This document shows positions 1-11,188 of a stretch of DNA of 64,000 nucleotides, piece after piece. The stretch comes from Sacculina carcini. Its lineage: Eukaryota; Arthropoda; Thecostraca; Sacculinidae. The first letter of the stretch is position 1. Each line of letters opens with the position of its first letter. The translations under genes and the position numbers were made by a program. The stretch is from NCBI GenBank assembly GCA_916048095.2, contig OU696572.1:5909362-5973361 (forward strand). The letters are read 5' to 3'. The notes under the pieces were generated by a model. It was not told the DNA's origin, ran no database searches, and worked only from the letters and a program-made list of their open reading frames with translations.

Positions 1-412
1 CAGTGAAGCCCGAAATCGGACATTGGATGTGCTCTTATCGCCGGAAGAGGTCCGAGGAGGTGGCGCTCTGTCGTCTGCGTGTGGGTCACACGTACGACAC
101 GCATCGACATATTCTACTCGGACAACCTGAACCCACGTGCAGCGCATGTAATGCACGTCTCTCCGTGCAACACATCCTGGTGGAATGTCCATCGTTCGCA
201 GAGGCGCGTCAACGTTGTCTTGGATCCGTTCGGACTATGGACGAGATTTTGGGACATGAGCAATCGGCGGTCATTGAGGGCCGCATTTTTTAATTTTTAC
301 GGTTTTTGCCTTTTAAAACTATTTATTGATTTTTATTCTTCTGACTTTCATTTTCATATCATTAACCATCACGCTTATTTATTTCATCGCTCCATTACGT
401 TCATTTGCATAG
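1..412 (+). mobile_element. 3' part of an I-type LINE (second copy of the family at 16.1-23.3 kb)
   Basis: This stretch matches 22807-23218 base for base as far as I can compare by eye. It encodes the LINE ORF2 carboxyl end in frame at 3-293, including a CCHC-like zinc motif (CSAC ... H ... C in the segment after residue 40). The coding part ends TTTTTTAA, followed by AT-rich 3' UTR. It begins outside the window. At position 413 it leaves the family sequence about 94 bp before the 3' terminus of the full copy at 23312, so this copy lacks the (AATC)n tail that target-primed insertion should leave. Confidence 0.85.
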
Positions 413-1350
413 AAACCACCACATAATTACCATGATTACGGACGGGTTAACCATGATTATACCACTGTGTAGAAATTTTTCGGTCTACACGATAGGCTAT
501 AATTCATATCCAAAAATTAATTTTATAACATGTAAAATGGAAAAAAATTCAATCTACATTCAAAATTTCATTTAAACTCTGGGCGTCCAATTTTATTTAC
601 TTTCTTCTCTATTTCTCAGCAACTAAATATCACACATCTAAATTAATAATACCATCATGCTGGGAATTTTGTGTTCTACACCACGGTATAAATTTAAATT
701 TTACAGAGTGTATTACAAAAGTTACGGCGGTGTGAAGTCAAAATGACAACGACAAAATTTTGGTCAATATTCCGGTATCTGCTCCTCATGAATCAGCATT
801 GGTACAGCTATAAAAATTATACCATTGTGTAGAAAAAAAATTGATCTAAAAGATAATTTATAATTTATACCCACAACAGATACAAAAAAACGTGTAAAAT
901 TGGCAAAATTCTCAAATACATCCAAAATCGCACTTGAACACCGGGCGACTAGAATTTATTCATTTTTCTACCTATGTCTCAGTAACTATTTGTCACACGT
1001 TAAAATAAATTATACCATCGTGCTGGAAATTTTGTTTTTCTACAATGCGGTATAGTTTTTAATTTTCCAAAGTGTATCTGAAAGAAGTTACGGTGGTGTA
1101 AAGTCAAAAGGACATATTGCCAATTTGACCGCTATTATGCGCACGTGCGATTACACAGGAATACACCGATCAAATTTCACTGAAGCCCAATCACAACTAA
1201 GAATGCATCATATTAGCTCCAAACAAGGATGGTGTTGTTCTATTGCGTACAGTTTAATTAATGCTACACTATACTGAATAGAAAGGCTTTATTGTCCTCA
1301 ATATTTACACATGAATTGTTCCGCACGACGGGCGGGTAAAATGCTACTGG
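413..1350. repeat. AT-rich dispersed repeat, family also at 5.5-7.0 and 7.6-8.1 kb
   Basis: No coding potential. The block shares long ordered phrases with 5500-6460, 6480-7011 and 7600-8110, such as 'ttacggcggtgtaaagtcaa', 'catcatattagctccaa' and 'gctacactatactgaat', always in the same order. Each copy ends with the Helitron-like hairpin at its right edge. Probably a non-autonomous transposon of several hundred bases that has been duplicated and has decayed. The family is not recognised by name. Confidence 0.65.
1311..1347 (+). repeat. Helitron-like 3' terminal hairpin
   Basis: The sequence atgaattgttccgcacgacg followed by ggcgggtaaaatgctac has a CCGC/GCGG stem closing ACGACGG, then about ten AT-rich bases and CTAC. 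Helitron 3' ends are a short GC-rich hairpin followed by CTRR. Other copies in this window end in CTAG. The last base here deviates (CTAC). Confidence 0.5.
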
Positions 1351-1360
1351 GAACAAAGTT

Positions 1361-3580
1361 GTGGCGTCATACTTTGTATGTCTGTGTGTCGCCGTTTGTT
1401 TGCGAGCGTGTGTTAGTGTGTGCTGTTGTGTGTGTACATTTCTCCCGTTTGTATGCGTGTCTGGTGTGTATTTATACCAAGAGAATAGTATGTCTGTGTG
1501 TAGTTAGTCTTCGGTCGCTTGTGTATGTTCTGGATGTATGTATCTACTGAACTGGTACCTAACCTAACCTAGCTCACCCACTGTCTCAATGTCATGAGTA
1601 CCAATTGGTAACTGATTGTTCGTCTGTGGCCGCCGGCGCAGCTCTCCATCAAATGATTGACGTCGAGCCGGTGCCCATAGAATTATACTCCAAAAAACTC
1701 AGCGACGAACAGACAAAGTAGTCAGTATATGACAGAAAACTGCTTGCTGCGTTTCTGGCTGTTATCCATTTTCGGCACTTTCTGGAAGGTCAAAATATGA
1801 TTTTATTCACTGATCACAAGCCGCTCGTCTCTGCATTTCAAAGCCCTCGTCCTGTCAAATCAGATCGACAGCAGCGGCACTGGACCATCATCACTGAGTA
1901 TATTCGAGATGTTCAGTACATACGCGGTGGCGACAACATCGTGGCAGATTGCCTCTCGCGCGCTGTCAATAGCATTGAAGTCGATGCATTTGATCTCTTT
2001 GGTATTGCGGCACAACAGGTGGACGATCCTGAAATATCAGCTTATACTGATCGCCTGCGAGCTCAGCCTCTCGGTGATAACAAGAAAATACTATGTGAGA
2101 TGTCCATACTTCATCCTAGTCCGTACGTACCTCAATCATGCCGAAAAGCATTGTTCGAACAATTTCACCAACTCGCTCATCCAGGTACCAAAGCAAGTCT
2201 GCGACTGATCAAGTCCCGTTATTTTTGGCCTGGTATGGACCACGATATTCGGGAATGGGTCAAATCGTGCACTCAGTGTCAACAATTAAAATTGCACAGG
2301 CATACCAAGACCAAGTTGCACGATTTCGGTCTACCAACGAGCAGGTTCGAAACAGTGCACATTGACATTGTCGGTCCCTTACCAGTGTCAACACCTCACG
2401 GTCAACTGTACACTTCACCATGCATATACCTGTTCACATGTATTGATCGTGCCACGCGTTGGCTGGAAGCTACTCCGATTTCAGACATCATTTCTACAAC
2501 TATTGCAGCCGCGTTCATGGAAACGTGGATCAGCCGATTTGGTGTGCCTCAGTAAGTTGTGACAGATCGCGGCACCCAATTTGAGTCTGCATTGTTTGAC
2601 GAATTATCTATAATTATAGGCTTTCATCGACTCCGCACAACAGTCTATAGACCGCCTGCGAATGGCTTAATAGAGCGAGTTCATCATACGCTGAAAGCGG
2701 CACTCATTGAACGGTGACGAGATTGGATTCGCAGTCTTCCTGTTGTTTTGCTAGGACTCCGTGCCATCCCAAATGACAGTGGATACTCACCATTTACGCC
2801 ATCAGATGGTCCAGTCTCCTCTTTCCTCGCATTTGTCTCAACTCATCACAACCTCACATTCAGCATGAGCTCATTCAGAAGCTCTCCAAGTCATTGAAAC
2901 AAATCGACTTCCATTCTTCATCTGCCGGTTCTCACCATTCTCAACCTCAAGTATTCTTGAGGTTGTATAGTATACCCAAAAACTTGCAGACGTGCAAATA
3001 TGTATGGGTGAGAGTGGACAGAGTGAGAGGCCCACTGGAGGCTCCGTACCAACGACCCTTCAGAGTGGTGTCGCTATCAGAGAAGGTGTTTGTGTTGGAG
3101 AAACCCAGCGGGCGGCATGACACCGTAACTGTTGACCGTCTGAAGCCGGCGTACATCAACGACCGGCATGAGTACGATGTAAAACGAACAGCACCAGTGG
3201 TACAGCAACCTGCCGCTGCCAACGTCAAAAGACCACCTGTGCCTGCTCCGCTCACAAGCCCGCCTACTGCAGTCACCAGGTCTGGTCGCAAGGTGCGTTT
3301 CAAACATCACCCTGAGTTTGTCTATTCTTAAATATAGGAATTTTAACGTATATATCGTCCTTTGTTTCTTCGCGCACTCTGAATTGTATTGTATTTGTTT
3401 ATGTTCGATGCGCTTCAATAACATTGTTTGATTTTACGTATGAATGTGTGAATGTCATTGCATGCGGTATATGAGACCTATGTAGCGCGTCAGTGCTCGG
3501 CTGACATTGAATGAACTCCGTTCTCAGGCGGCAGAGTATTGTGGCTTCATACTTTGTATATCTGTGTGTCGCCGTTTATA
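1361..3580 (+). mobile_element. Ty3-like LTR retrotransposon remnant
   Basis: A stretch starting TGTGGCgTCATACTTTGTAT at 1361 recurs with two or three mismatches at 3541, just after a purine-rich run and the end of the pol reading frame. I read these as the start of the left and right LTRs of an internally deleted, decayed element. Only about 38 bp of the right LTR is recognisable before unrelated LINE sequence. Gag, protease and most of RT are absent. Only RNase H and integrase remain. Confidence 0.55.
1590..3331 (+). pseudogene. Ty3-like pol remnant: RNase H and integrase
   Basis: From 1590 the reading frame resembles the RNase H domain of Ty3-like pol (CSSVAAGAALHQMID, then [11 protein letters not shown] and [11 protein letters not shown]), with a TAG near 1720. 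The frame 1797-2555 carries the integrase zinc-binding module ([14 protein letters not shown], then CTQC) and the first catalytic Asp in [14 protein letters not shown] at 2553-2555 interrupts the core immediately before VVTDRGTQFES, the second Asp region. The Glu region (PANGLIERVHHTLK) lies near 2660, followed by a TGA. The carboxyl part (about 2975-3331) is a basic, proline-rich integrase tail ending FVYS. At least three nonsense changes make this a fossil. Confidence 0.85.
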
Positions 3581-3584
3581 TGAT

Positions 3585-4300
3585 GATGAGATCGTTGACC
3601 ATCAAAAGATGGTCAACGGTGAGTCTTTGTGCACGAAAGAAAGAATGGATGAGGTGATCAACTGAATAAGAAGAGAGTCTACATGGCGGGCAATGTATTA
3701 CGAGATGAATCCCGATCTCACACCATATGCCGCATATTCAGAAAATTTCACAGGCATGAAAATACACAGGATGGCTTTTACGAGATTCAGGACTGGGTCG
3801 CATTGGCTGGTGTGTGAGACAGGGAAGTGGAACAAGAGAGGCAAGGGTAGAACGGCAGCAGACGAGAGGTTCTGTAAATGCGGAAAAGTACAATCAGAAA
3901 AACATGTGGTAGAGGAATGCAAATTGACCGAGGAGATTCGGAACAAATATGGAGTGTCGTATTTTCGAGAATTGTTATGCTTGACAGTGGATATAGCTTG
4001 TAAATGTGTTCAAGATATGTTCGATGTGTATTGAGGTGATTATTGTGTAACAGTGCTAGCGTAGGGCTGCAGCCTGGTGTATACTGTTTTGTGTATTTAA
4101 TTGTGTATGAATAGTGCAAACACGTTCACTATATATTGTGGCGGTAAACGAAGTGATTGTTGTGTAATAATGACAGTGTGGTATTTTGGCATTAAGTTCT
4201 CGTATACTTAATATTTATTATCGACCATTCCGTGTGTGTGCTATTTTCATGTGTTATGCCATGCTGCGGTCAATAAACTAAACTAAACTAAATTAAACTG
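3585..4300 (+). mobile_element. LINE 3' fragment with TAAAC tail
   Basis: The frame 3693-4034 (113 aa) has the look of the carboxyl-terminal zinc-finger region of a non-LTR retrotransposon: MAFTRFRTGSHWLVCETGKW, then CKCG and EKHVVEECKL. It has a degenerate C-X-C...H...C pattern. The 3' UTR runs to a tail of repeated TAAAC at about 4270-4297. The element is truncated at its 5' end and begins directly after the LTR remnant. The closest clade cannot be named from this piece. Confidence 0.6.
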
Positions 4301-4329
4301 TGTGTGTATGTGTATGTGTGTATGGAATA

Positions 4330-5130
4330 GAAAGATAGAGAGATGGGCGTTCACTCGTCATCTCAAACTTAATCCTGATAAGTATATTCTCTTTCCATCT
4401 TCTAATAGTACTTAATCCTGATAAGTATATTCTCTTTCCATCTTCTAATAGTACTACTTCTCTCAGTATACCTCTATCCTGCTCTGTACGTAGTCTTGGT
4501 ATCATACTTGATAGCTCTCTTTCTTTGGTTCCACACATCTCTGACATTATCAGGTGCTGTAACTTTCAACTTAGGCGTATCTATTCCATTCGTAGATATA
4601 TAACCATCCCTGCTTCCTTTAAGTTAGCTAATTCATTCATCTTTAGTAAAACTCAGTACTGCTGTTCTCTTCTAATATCTGTCAACCACCGCCAGCTTAG
4701 GAAACTTCAATCTATTATTAATAAAGCTTGTCGTATATATAGAATCTTCCTTCGGGTTCTCATTTATCTTCTTCTTTACAAACGCTTAGGTTACTTCCCA
4801 TTAATGCTCTTGTTGAGTATCGTATTTGTGTAATTATTCATTCAGCTCTTCATCTTCGTAAACCTGCGTATCTATTTGATATTCTGCCTTATAAAACCTC
4901 ATCTCTTTCTCTTAGGTCTTCTAACGATCCTTTTCCACTAGTTGAACCTTCCTTTCCTTCTAGGCATTCTCAGTAAAATCGTTGTCTCTCTATGTTTGGA
5001 CCTCGTATCTACAATAGGCTTTCTCCCTCAATACGCTCAATCAAATATCTATCTCTTTTCAGAAAACATACTAAAATGTATTCCTCACTAAGTCTTATTA
5101 CTGTCTTAATAATATTGTATATATTAGTAC
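4330..5130 (+). pseudogene. L2/CR1-like LINE reverse-transcriptase carboxyl end
   Basis: Broken frames in order read LNPDKYILFPSSNS, then a segment with ICRCCNFQLRRI-like thumb sequence, then FSKTQYCCSLLISV and LRKLQSIINKACRIYRI. Last comes FGPRIYNRLSPSIRSIKYLS (4992 onward), the familiar 'aPRlyNsLP' ending of L2/CR1 LINE ORF2. The same order is seen in the minus-strand element at 60.4-62.1 kb. Several frameshifts are present. A 43-bp tandem duplication lies in its first part. It runs into TA-rich microsatellite. Confidence 0.65.
4368..4453 (+). repeat. Perfect 43-bp tandem duplication
   Basis: The unit 4368-4410, beginning cttaatcctgataagtatat, is repeated at once at 4411-4453 with no difference that I can see. 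It duplicates part of the RT remnant and shifts its frame by one base, since 43 is not a multiple of three. Confidence 0.9.
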
Positions 5131-5169
5131 TGAATATAAGGTCTGATTGTTTCCTAATTCTGTTTTCTA

Positions 5170-5197
5170 TGTGTATGTGCTTATACGTATATATGTA

Positions 5198-5294
<97 letters not shown>

Positions 5295-5295
5295 A
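5170..5295. repeat. (TA)n microsatellite
   Basis: About 95 bases of pure TA dinucleotide preceded by imperfect TATG repeats. The long Ile-Tyr open frames here are artefacts of the repeat. Confidence 0.97.
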
Positions 5296-5316
5296 TATAA
5301 TATTTAAAATATTTTT

Positions 5317-5354
5317 ATGAATTGCTCCGCACAACGGGCGGGTTTTAATGCTAG
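5317..5354 (+). repeat. Helitron-like 3' terminal hairpin ending CTAG-T
   Basis: atgaattgctccgcacaacg then ggcgggttttaatgCTAG, followed by T. This copy fits the Helitron rule best: a GC hairpin, about ten bases, CTRR, and a T of the host A-T target. The flank is a TA microsatellite, a plausible target for A|T insertion. Confidence 0.6.
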
Positions 5355-5397
5355 TATATATATATATATATATATATATATCTATATATATAAGAGA

Positions 5398-5440
5398 TCC
5401 TCTGTGTGTGTGTGTGTGTGTGTGTGTCTGTGTGTGTGTC
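5398..5440. repeat. (TG)n microsatellite after a possible Helitron 5' TC end
   Basis: GA|TCCTCTG is followed by about 16 TG units. TC after A is the rule for a Helitron 5' end. The block then continues into the AT-rich dispersed repeat. The 5' end call is inference only. Confidence 0.45.
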
Positions 5441-7011
5441 CCACCCTCCTTGGTCCATATTCTATGAGCTGCTACTCGGCCATGACTTGGCGTACCTCCT
5501 AAACATTTATACCATCATGTTGAAAATTTTATTGTCTACACTTTACACTAAATTTTAAATATAAAAAATGAAACTCAAAAAAGTTATAGCGGTGAAAAGA
5601 CAAAATGAATCCTGAAAAATGCGAAAATTTTGGTCAATTTTCTGAATACTACTCCTCCTAAACCAGCAATGGTACAACTATACAAATTATACCACTGTGT
5701 AGAAAAGTTTCGGTTCTACTCAACGAATTATAATTTATACCCAAAAAATGAATATAAAACATGTAGAATGAAAAAAAATTCAATCTACATTCAAAATATT
5801 ATTTATACTCCATGCGTCCGATTTTCTATACTTTTTTCTCTATTTCTCAAAAACTAAGTATCACACATCTAAATAAATAATACCATCATGCTGGGAATTT
5901 TGTTTTCTACAACACAGTATAATTTTTAATTTTACAAAGTGTATTAAAAAAAGTTACGGCGGTGTGAAGTGTAAATGACAAAGTCAAAAAGGCAAAATTA
6001 GCACAAAAAACGTGAATATTTTGGTCAATATTCCGCTATCTATTCCTCATAAACCAACAATGGTACAGCTATAAAAATTATACTATTGTGTAGATAATTT
6101 TGTGTTCTACAATAAAAGTTATAATTTATACCCACAAATGATACAAAAGACGTGTAAAATTGGCAAAATTATCAAATAGATCCAAAATTTCACTTGAACA
6201 CCGGGTGATTAAAATTAATTCATTTTTCTACTATTTCTCAAGAACTATCTGTCACACATTAAAATAAATTATACCATCGTGCTAGAAATTTTGTTTTCTA
6301 CAATACGGTATATCTTGTAATTTTCCAAAGGGTATCTGAAGGAAGTTACGGCGGTGTAAAGTCAAAAGGACATATTGCCAATTTGACAGCTATTATGCGC
6401 ACTTGCGATTACACATGAATATACGCTGATTTAATTTCACTGAAGTCCAATCACAATTTACGCACTTGCGATTACACAGGAATATACTACTGTGTAGATA
6501 ATTTTTTGTTCTACAATATAAGCTATAATTTATACCCACAAATGGTACAAAAAACGTGTAAAATTGGCAAAATTCTCAAATACATCCAAAATTACACTTG
6601 AACACCGGGCGACTAAAATTAATTCCTTTTTCTACTATTTCTCAGTAACTATTTGTAACACATAAAAATAAATTATACCATCGTGCTAGAAATCTTGTTT
6701 TCTACAATACGGTATAATTTTTAATTTTCCAAAGTATATCTGAAGGAAGTTACGGCGGTGTAAAATCAAAAGGACATATTGCCAATTTGACAGCTATTAT
6801 GCGCACTTGCGATTACACAGGAATATACACCGATTAAATTTCACTGAAGCCCAATCACAAGTAAGAATGCATCATATTAGCTCCAAGCATGGATGGTGTG
6901 GTTTTATTGGGTACAGTTTAATTAATGCTACACTATACTGAATAGAAAGGCAATATTGTCCTCAATATTTACACATGAATTGTTCCGCCCGACGGGCGGG
7001 TAAAATACTAC
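5441..7011. repeat. AT-rich dispersed repeat with internal duplication and terminal hairpin
   Basis: Same family as 413-1350. An inner block, roughly 6110-6460, recurs at 6490-6850: atttataccCACAAatgrtac, cacttgaacaccgggYgayt, ttacggcggtgtaaa and ttgccaatttgacagctatt all appear in the same order. The stretch ends with the hairpin at 6976-7011 (ttccgcccgacgggcgggta). No coding capacity. Confidence 0.7.
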
Positions 7012-7201
7012 TGACTGACAAAGTAAACTACTGAATTTTACTGTGTAATTTAATTGGTTTAATTTCAAGTTGCATACGCTCAAGTTGCATAAGGATATGG
7101 GTTGTAATATCATGCAATGCCAACTATATGCATATGCTGTTTTAGCGGAAGCATTATTCTGGAATTATAGAGATGACTGAAAGTTATACCACACGACGGG
7201 C

Positions 7202-7203
<2 letters not shown>

Positions 7204-7257
<54 letters not shown>
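7204..7257. repeat. (TA)n microsatellite
   Basis: About 54 bases of TA dinucleotide interrupting a hairpin-bearing unit directly after cacgacgggcag. Confidence 0.95.
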
Positions 7258-7260
<3 letters not shown>

Positions 7261-9126
7261 GCGGGTTGAGGGATAATATTTGTCAAAAAAAATGTTCACA
7301 TTTAGACTTTTCTATTGTTCAAGATATTTATAGGTTACGTTTTTGATTTTCAATTTGTGTTTATCATAATTTATGGATTTAATATGAATTTTATTGTATG
7401 AATTGCTCCGCACGACGGGCAGGTTTAAAAGCAAGTGTTTTCATTTTTTAGTTCGTTTTTTCAAATGGTTTTATTAAAAAAAGGTTATTTTTTAAATAAA
7501 AATGCTCCGCGGGCAGCAACTATAGACAATATAACGTTCAATTTCCCCTGTACAATTAATCCATACACAAAACCAATGTATTTGATTTCAAGATCCACCC
7601 ATCGTGCTGGAAATTTTGTTTTCTACAATACGGTATAATTTTTAATTTTCCAAAGTGTATCTGAAAGAAGTTACGGCGGTGTAAAGTCAAAAGGACTTAT
7701 TACCAATTTGATAGCTATTATGCGCACTTGCGATTACACAGGAATATACACCGATTAAATTTCACTGAAGCCCAATCACAATTAAGAATGCATCATATTA
7801 GCTCCAAGCATGGATGGTGTGTTTTTTTTGCGTACAGCTTAATTAATGCTACACTATACTGAATAGAAAGGCTTTATTGTCCTCAATATTTACACCTCAA
7901 TTGTTCCGCACGACGGGCGGGTAAAATGCTACCTTGAACAAAGTTAACTACTGAATTTTAATTGTAATTTAATTGGTTTAATTTCAAGTTGCATACGCTT
8001 AAGCTGCATAAGGATACGGGTTGTAATATCATGCAATGCCAACTATATGCATATGCTGTTTTAGCGGAAGCATTAATCTAGAATTATAGAGATGACAGAA
8101 AGGTTCATTGTTTTGATAGTGTTACACTTCTGAATTACTATACACGAAGGACGGGTGTGAATTTGAGCAGTGTTGAGGAAAAAACTTCGTCAATAATTAA
8201 AACAAGAATTTACAAATTTATATTTTTCTATTGGATAAGCTTTTTAATTTTTGATTCATTATAGTCTATTTATAGTTCCGCACGACGGGCGGGTTTAAAT
8301 ACAAGGCAGTTCGAGGGAAAATATTTTGCCACATCTAAAATAAAAACATTCACATTTAGACTTTTCTATTGGTTAAGACTTTTTATGGGTTTACTTTTTC
8401 TTTTTTAATTTCTAATCATTTTTCATTAATTCAATATTAATTTTACTTTATTTATTGTTCTGCACAAAATGGCGGGTTTTAATGCTAGATGGTGATGCTG
8501 AGTTATAAATATATTTTGAAAACATTATGATAAATAAATTAGACATCTTTTATTGTTTTGTGTCTTAGTTCTGAATTATTCAGCACGACGGGCAGGTTTA
8601 AATAGGATTTTTTTGGGTTTACTCTTTTCTTTATTAATTCATATTTATTTTCTCTTATGAATTGAATACAAACTTAATATTATGAACTGTTTCGCACGAC
8701 GGGCGGGTTTACATGCTAGAATGTTCATTGTTTTGTACGTGTTAGTGTTCTGAATTATTCCGCACGACGGGTAGGTTTAAATATGAGGTTGATTAAGGGA
8801 TAATATTTTGTCAAATTTATAATTAAAATATTCACATTTAGAGTTTTTATTGGTGAACGTATTTACAGGTTACATTTTTTGCTTTTTAATTTTTATACAG
8901 TTTATTCTATGGATTGAATATGCATTTTATTTTATGAATTGTTGAGCACGACGGGCGGGTTTCAATATGAGGCGGGTTAAAGGAAAATATGTTGTCAAAA
9001 TAAAAATAAAAATAATTAAATTTAGACTTTTCAATTGAGTAAGATTTTAATGAGTATATCTGTTTTATTTTTTAATTTGCAATATGTTTATGAATTAAAT
9101 ATGAATTTCATTTTCTGAATTAACAT

Positions 9127-9203
9127 CTTAACATCACCGTCTAGCATTGAAACCCGCACAACTGGCGGGTGTGCGGGTTTCAATGCTAGACGGTGATGTT
9201 AAG
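9127..9203. repeat. 77-bp perfect palindrome (34-bp arms, 9-base loop)
   Basis: Left arm 9127-9160 (starts cttaacatcaccgtctagca) is the exact reverse complement of right arm 9170-9203 (ends gctagacggtgatgttaag). The loop is actggcggg. Each arm contains the terminal phrase aatgCTAGacggtgatg, which is also seen once at 8488-8507. It looks like two Helitron-like 3' ends joined head to head. Confidence 0.95.
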
Positions 9204-9210
9204 TTATAAA

Positions 9211-10580
9211 AATACCTGGACGACCTTCCTGGACGACCTTGGCCTCGATGTCGATGAGGTTGAGGCTGACATTCTTCCAAGTTGAGGTTGGTATTGGGGG
9301 TTTCCAAGACTCTCAATCGATGATCTGATCTGATCTGATCTGATCTGATCTTACTGATCGTAAAGTACTACGGCCATCACGACCTGAAGCTGTTCATTCG
9401 AGGAAAACCCATTCGATTCGGATACAAGTTATGGTTATTGTGTGTCTCCGACGGGAACATCTACGCAACATATTTTTCATCAGTACAAGGAGCAGGATCA
9501 CTCTACAGGGACCCCGATGGTGTCTCGAGTAATCCTCAGCCCCATCTCCCAGGTCGACATCGCTAACGGGAAGGAACTCTCCCTCGACAAATTGTCCGCC
9601 TCTCCATCACTTCTTGTCTCGTTGACCAAAATGAGATTCAGTGCGTTAGGAACCATTCTCGTCAATTGAACCAAGAAGGATCCGCTCAAATCGGACAAGG
9701 AGATGAAGGTTTGGGACTCTCTGGAGCATAAATTCAACCAGAAGAACCAGATCATTTTTGTCCAGTGGAACGACAGCAGCTTTGTTTACATGGCGACGAA
9801 CCACTCCAAATCACGCTCTACAGTGAAGGCGTTGCGATACAGCCGCGCCGAGAAGAAGGTGAAGGTCGGCAAATATGCTTTTATGTCCCAGGTTCGTTTG
9901 GTCCCGCTCAGTCCCGGGTCTCTTTTCTCTATGTTAGGTTATGTATGATCAGGTTAGTTGGGAAAGGGAAAGAGAGCCGGACTGAAGCAGGACCAAATAT
10001 ACCTGGGGTGCATATATCCTTATCCAAACGTCCTTAGCTCCGTGGAGGTCGACATGCTCCGCGTCATCTGCAAGTACAACAGTAACATGCGGTCGTGGAC
10101 CACCATGATTGGATGGTGGCGCACTTTGTGATTGAGATCGAAGATAAGAATATACTTCTCTCTTCTGATGGGGGCAATCCAGATGACCTTGGTGAATGCC
10201 TGGTTAATCCACAAGAACCATGGTTGAGAAGCCGGAAGAACGTTTCGGGCCTTGACTTCACGCGCGAGGTGGCGGTCTCGTATATGAAGATCACCAATGG
10301 CAAGGATTCAATCATCGCACGGGCCCAGATCGCTACTCGCGTTGGAATGGCAGCGCAGCCGCCGCTGGACTCCAGCTTCGACGGTCTCGGCCATATTCGC
10401 CTCGTGCGTGAACACCAACGTCAATGTCAGGGACCCGGTTGCAAGTCGAGCCCGCTGTCCTATTACGGAAAGTGTACAAACACTACGCTGTGCAGGCAGT
10501 ATTTCGATCCCTATCATACGACAGACAGCTCGAAAAAGTCCATTTGGTGTTCCGATACGGACCATCTGGACTTGGATTGA
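9211..10580 (+). pseudogene. piggyBac transposase pseudogene, copy 1
   Basis: DDE transposase of the piggyBac type, which cuts at TTAA. Visible landmarks in order: YYGHHDLKLFIRGKPIRFGY (about 9360-9430), which is the conserved 'GxHxxKQFIRGKPIRFGyK' region; WNDSSFVYMATNHS (9766-9810), matching the 'WNDN..v' strand; and RYSRAEKKVKV. Next comes a likely intron (donor CAG|GTTCGT near 9892, acceptor TTAG near 10037), then VICKYNSNM, LDFTREVAVSYMKI, and a cysteine/histidine-rich carboxyl end CQGPGCK...CRQYFDPYHT. Several frames are needed and stops lie between them, so it is inactive. A TGATC x6 expansion (9321-9350) is private to this copy. Confidence 0.85.
9321..9350. repeat. (TGATC)6 microsatellite inside the piggyBac gene
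   Basis: Six tandem TGATC units where copy 2 (56763-56775) has only gatgagatgatcat. It is therefore an expansion after the copies diverged. Confidence 0.95.
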
Positions 10581-11024
10581 AACTATTGTATATACTCGAA
10601 GGCAGTGACGGCGCCAGGACTTTTCCGGGGGGAGGGGGCTGAGAGGGGCTAAGGAAAAAGATGCAGGGCATTAGGAAACATGAATAACTACTCTCGAAAT
10701 GTTCATCGTCAAGATTTTGGTGTGCTCAAGGGGGTTGGCATATTTTGGGGAATTTCAGCCCCTCCAAGTCCCCCCTGGGCACCGCCGCTGCGCGAAATTC
10801 TTGAAAAAAATCGACAGGAACGCATATTTTCATTATTAGACTAGTTATTCTTAATTGTGTGTTAAATTTCGTGTGGTGGACCTATTTACTCTAAAACGTC
10901 GAGTTGGTGCCATTATAAGCGTAAACCGGCAGTGAACTATTTTTAGATCACTGAATGTAAATCGCTCCTATACAGAAGTTATAATTATTAGAGCATTCAA
11001 ATTTGTTGTGAAGCAGCATGAGGT

Positions 11025-11025
11025 A

Positions 11026-11052
<27 letters not shown>
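11025..11052. repeat. (TA)n microsatellite
   Basis: About 12 TA units in the piggyBac 3' region. Copy 2 has a short tagatatatta here. Confidence 0.9.
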
Positions 11053-11058
<6 letters not shown>

Positions 11059-11188
11059 TAATTATTTTTCTACTCGAGGTCGTGTGTCTATGCTGTGGGT
11101 CAAAAATAGAACCACCGTAAAAAGGGTAAAAATGGTCTACTTCAATGCTCTATTAGGACAAGTTAAAAACTCCAAAGTAATTATTTAA

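Larger units (their letters stand above)
7180..9203 (+). repeat. Decayed array of Helitron-like terminal hairpins in AT-rich spacers
   Basis: Hairpin cores of the type TTCCGCACGACGGGCGGGTT occur near 7190, 7405, 7905, 8278, 8460, 8577, 8690, 8758, 8940 and 9160, all on the same strand apart from the terminal palindrome. Cores near 8460, 8690 and 9165 are followed by aatgCTAG or catgCTAG. Spacers share an ordered motif (cacatttagacttttctatt, then tttttaatt, then a run ending ttatgaatt). That points to repeated units of about 100-300 bp rather than independent insertions. A copy of the 413-1350 family (7590-8110) sits inside. A (TA)n tract fills 7204-7257. Confidence 0.7.
9211..11188 (+). mobile_element. 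piggyBac-family transposon, copy 1 (both ends truncated)
   Basis: Homologous throughout to copy 2 at 56670-58610 and to the split copy 3. It starts inside the transposase gene and runs through the 3' UTR. The internal palindrome cagtgaactatttttagatcactg lies near 10930 and a TA microsatellite at 11025-11050. It stops at about 11188, where copy 2 continues but this copy meets Polinton polymerase sequence. Neither terminal TTAA is present. Confidence 0.85.

Noticed and set aside
1553-1572. Telomere-like (AACCT)n
   Set aside because: Only about three units; far too short for telomeric sequence or to assign an arthropod source.
5160-5500. Long Ile-Tyr and Cys-Val open frames
   Set aside because: They are translations of TA and TG microsatellites.
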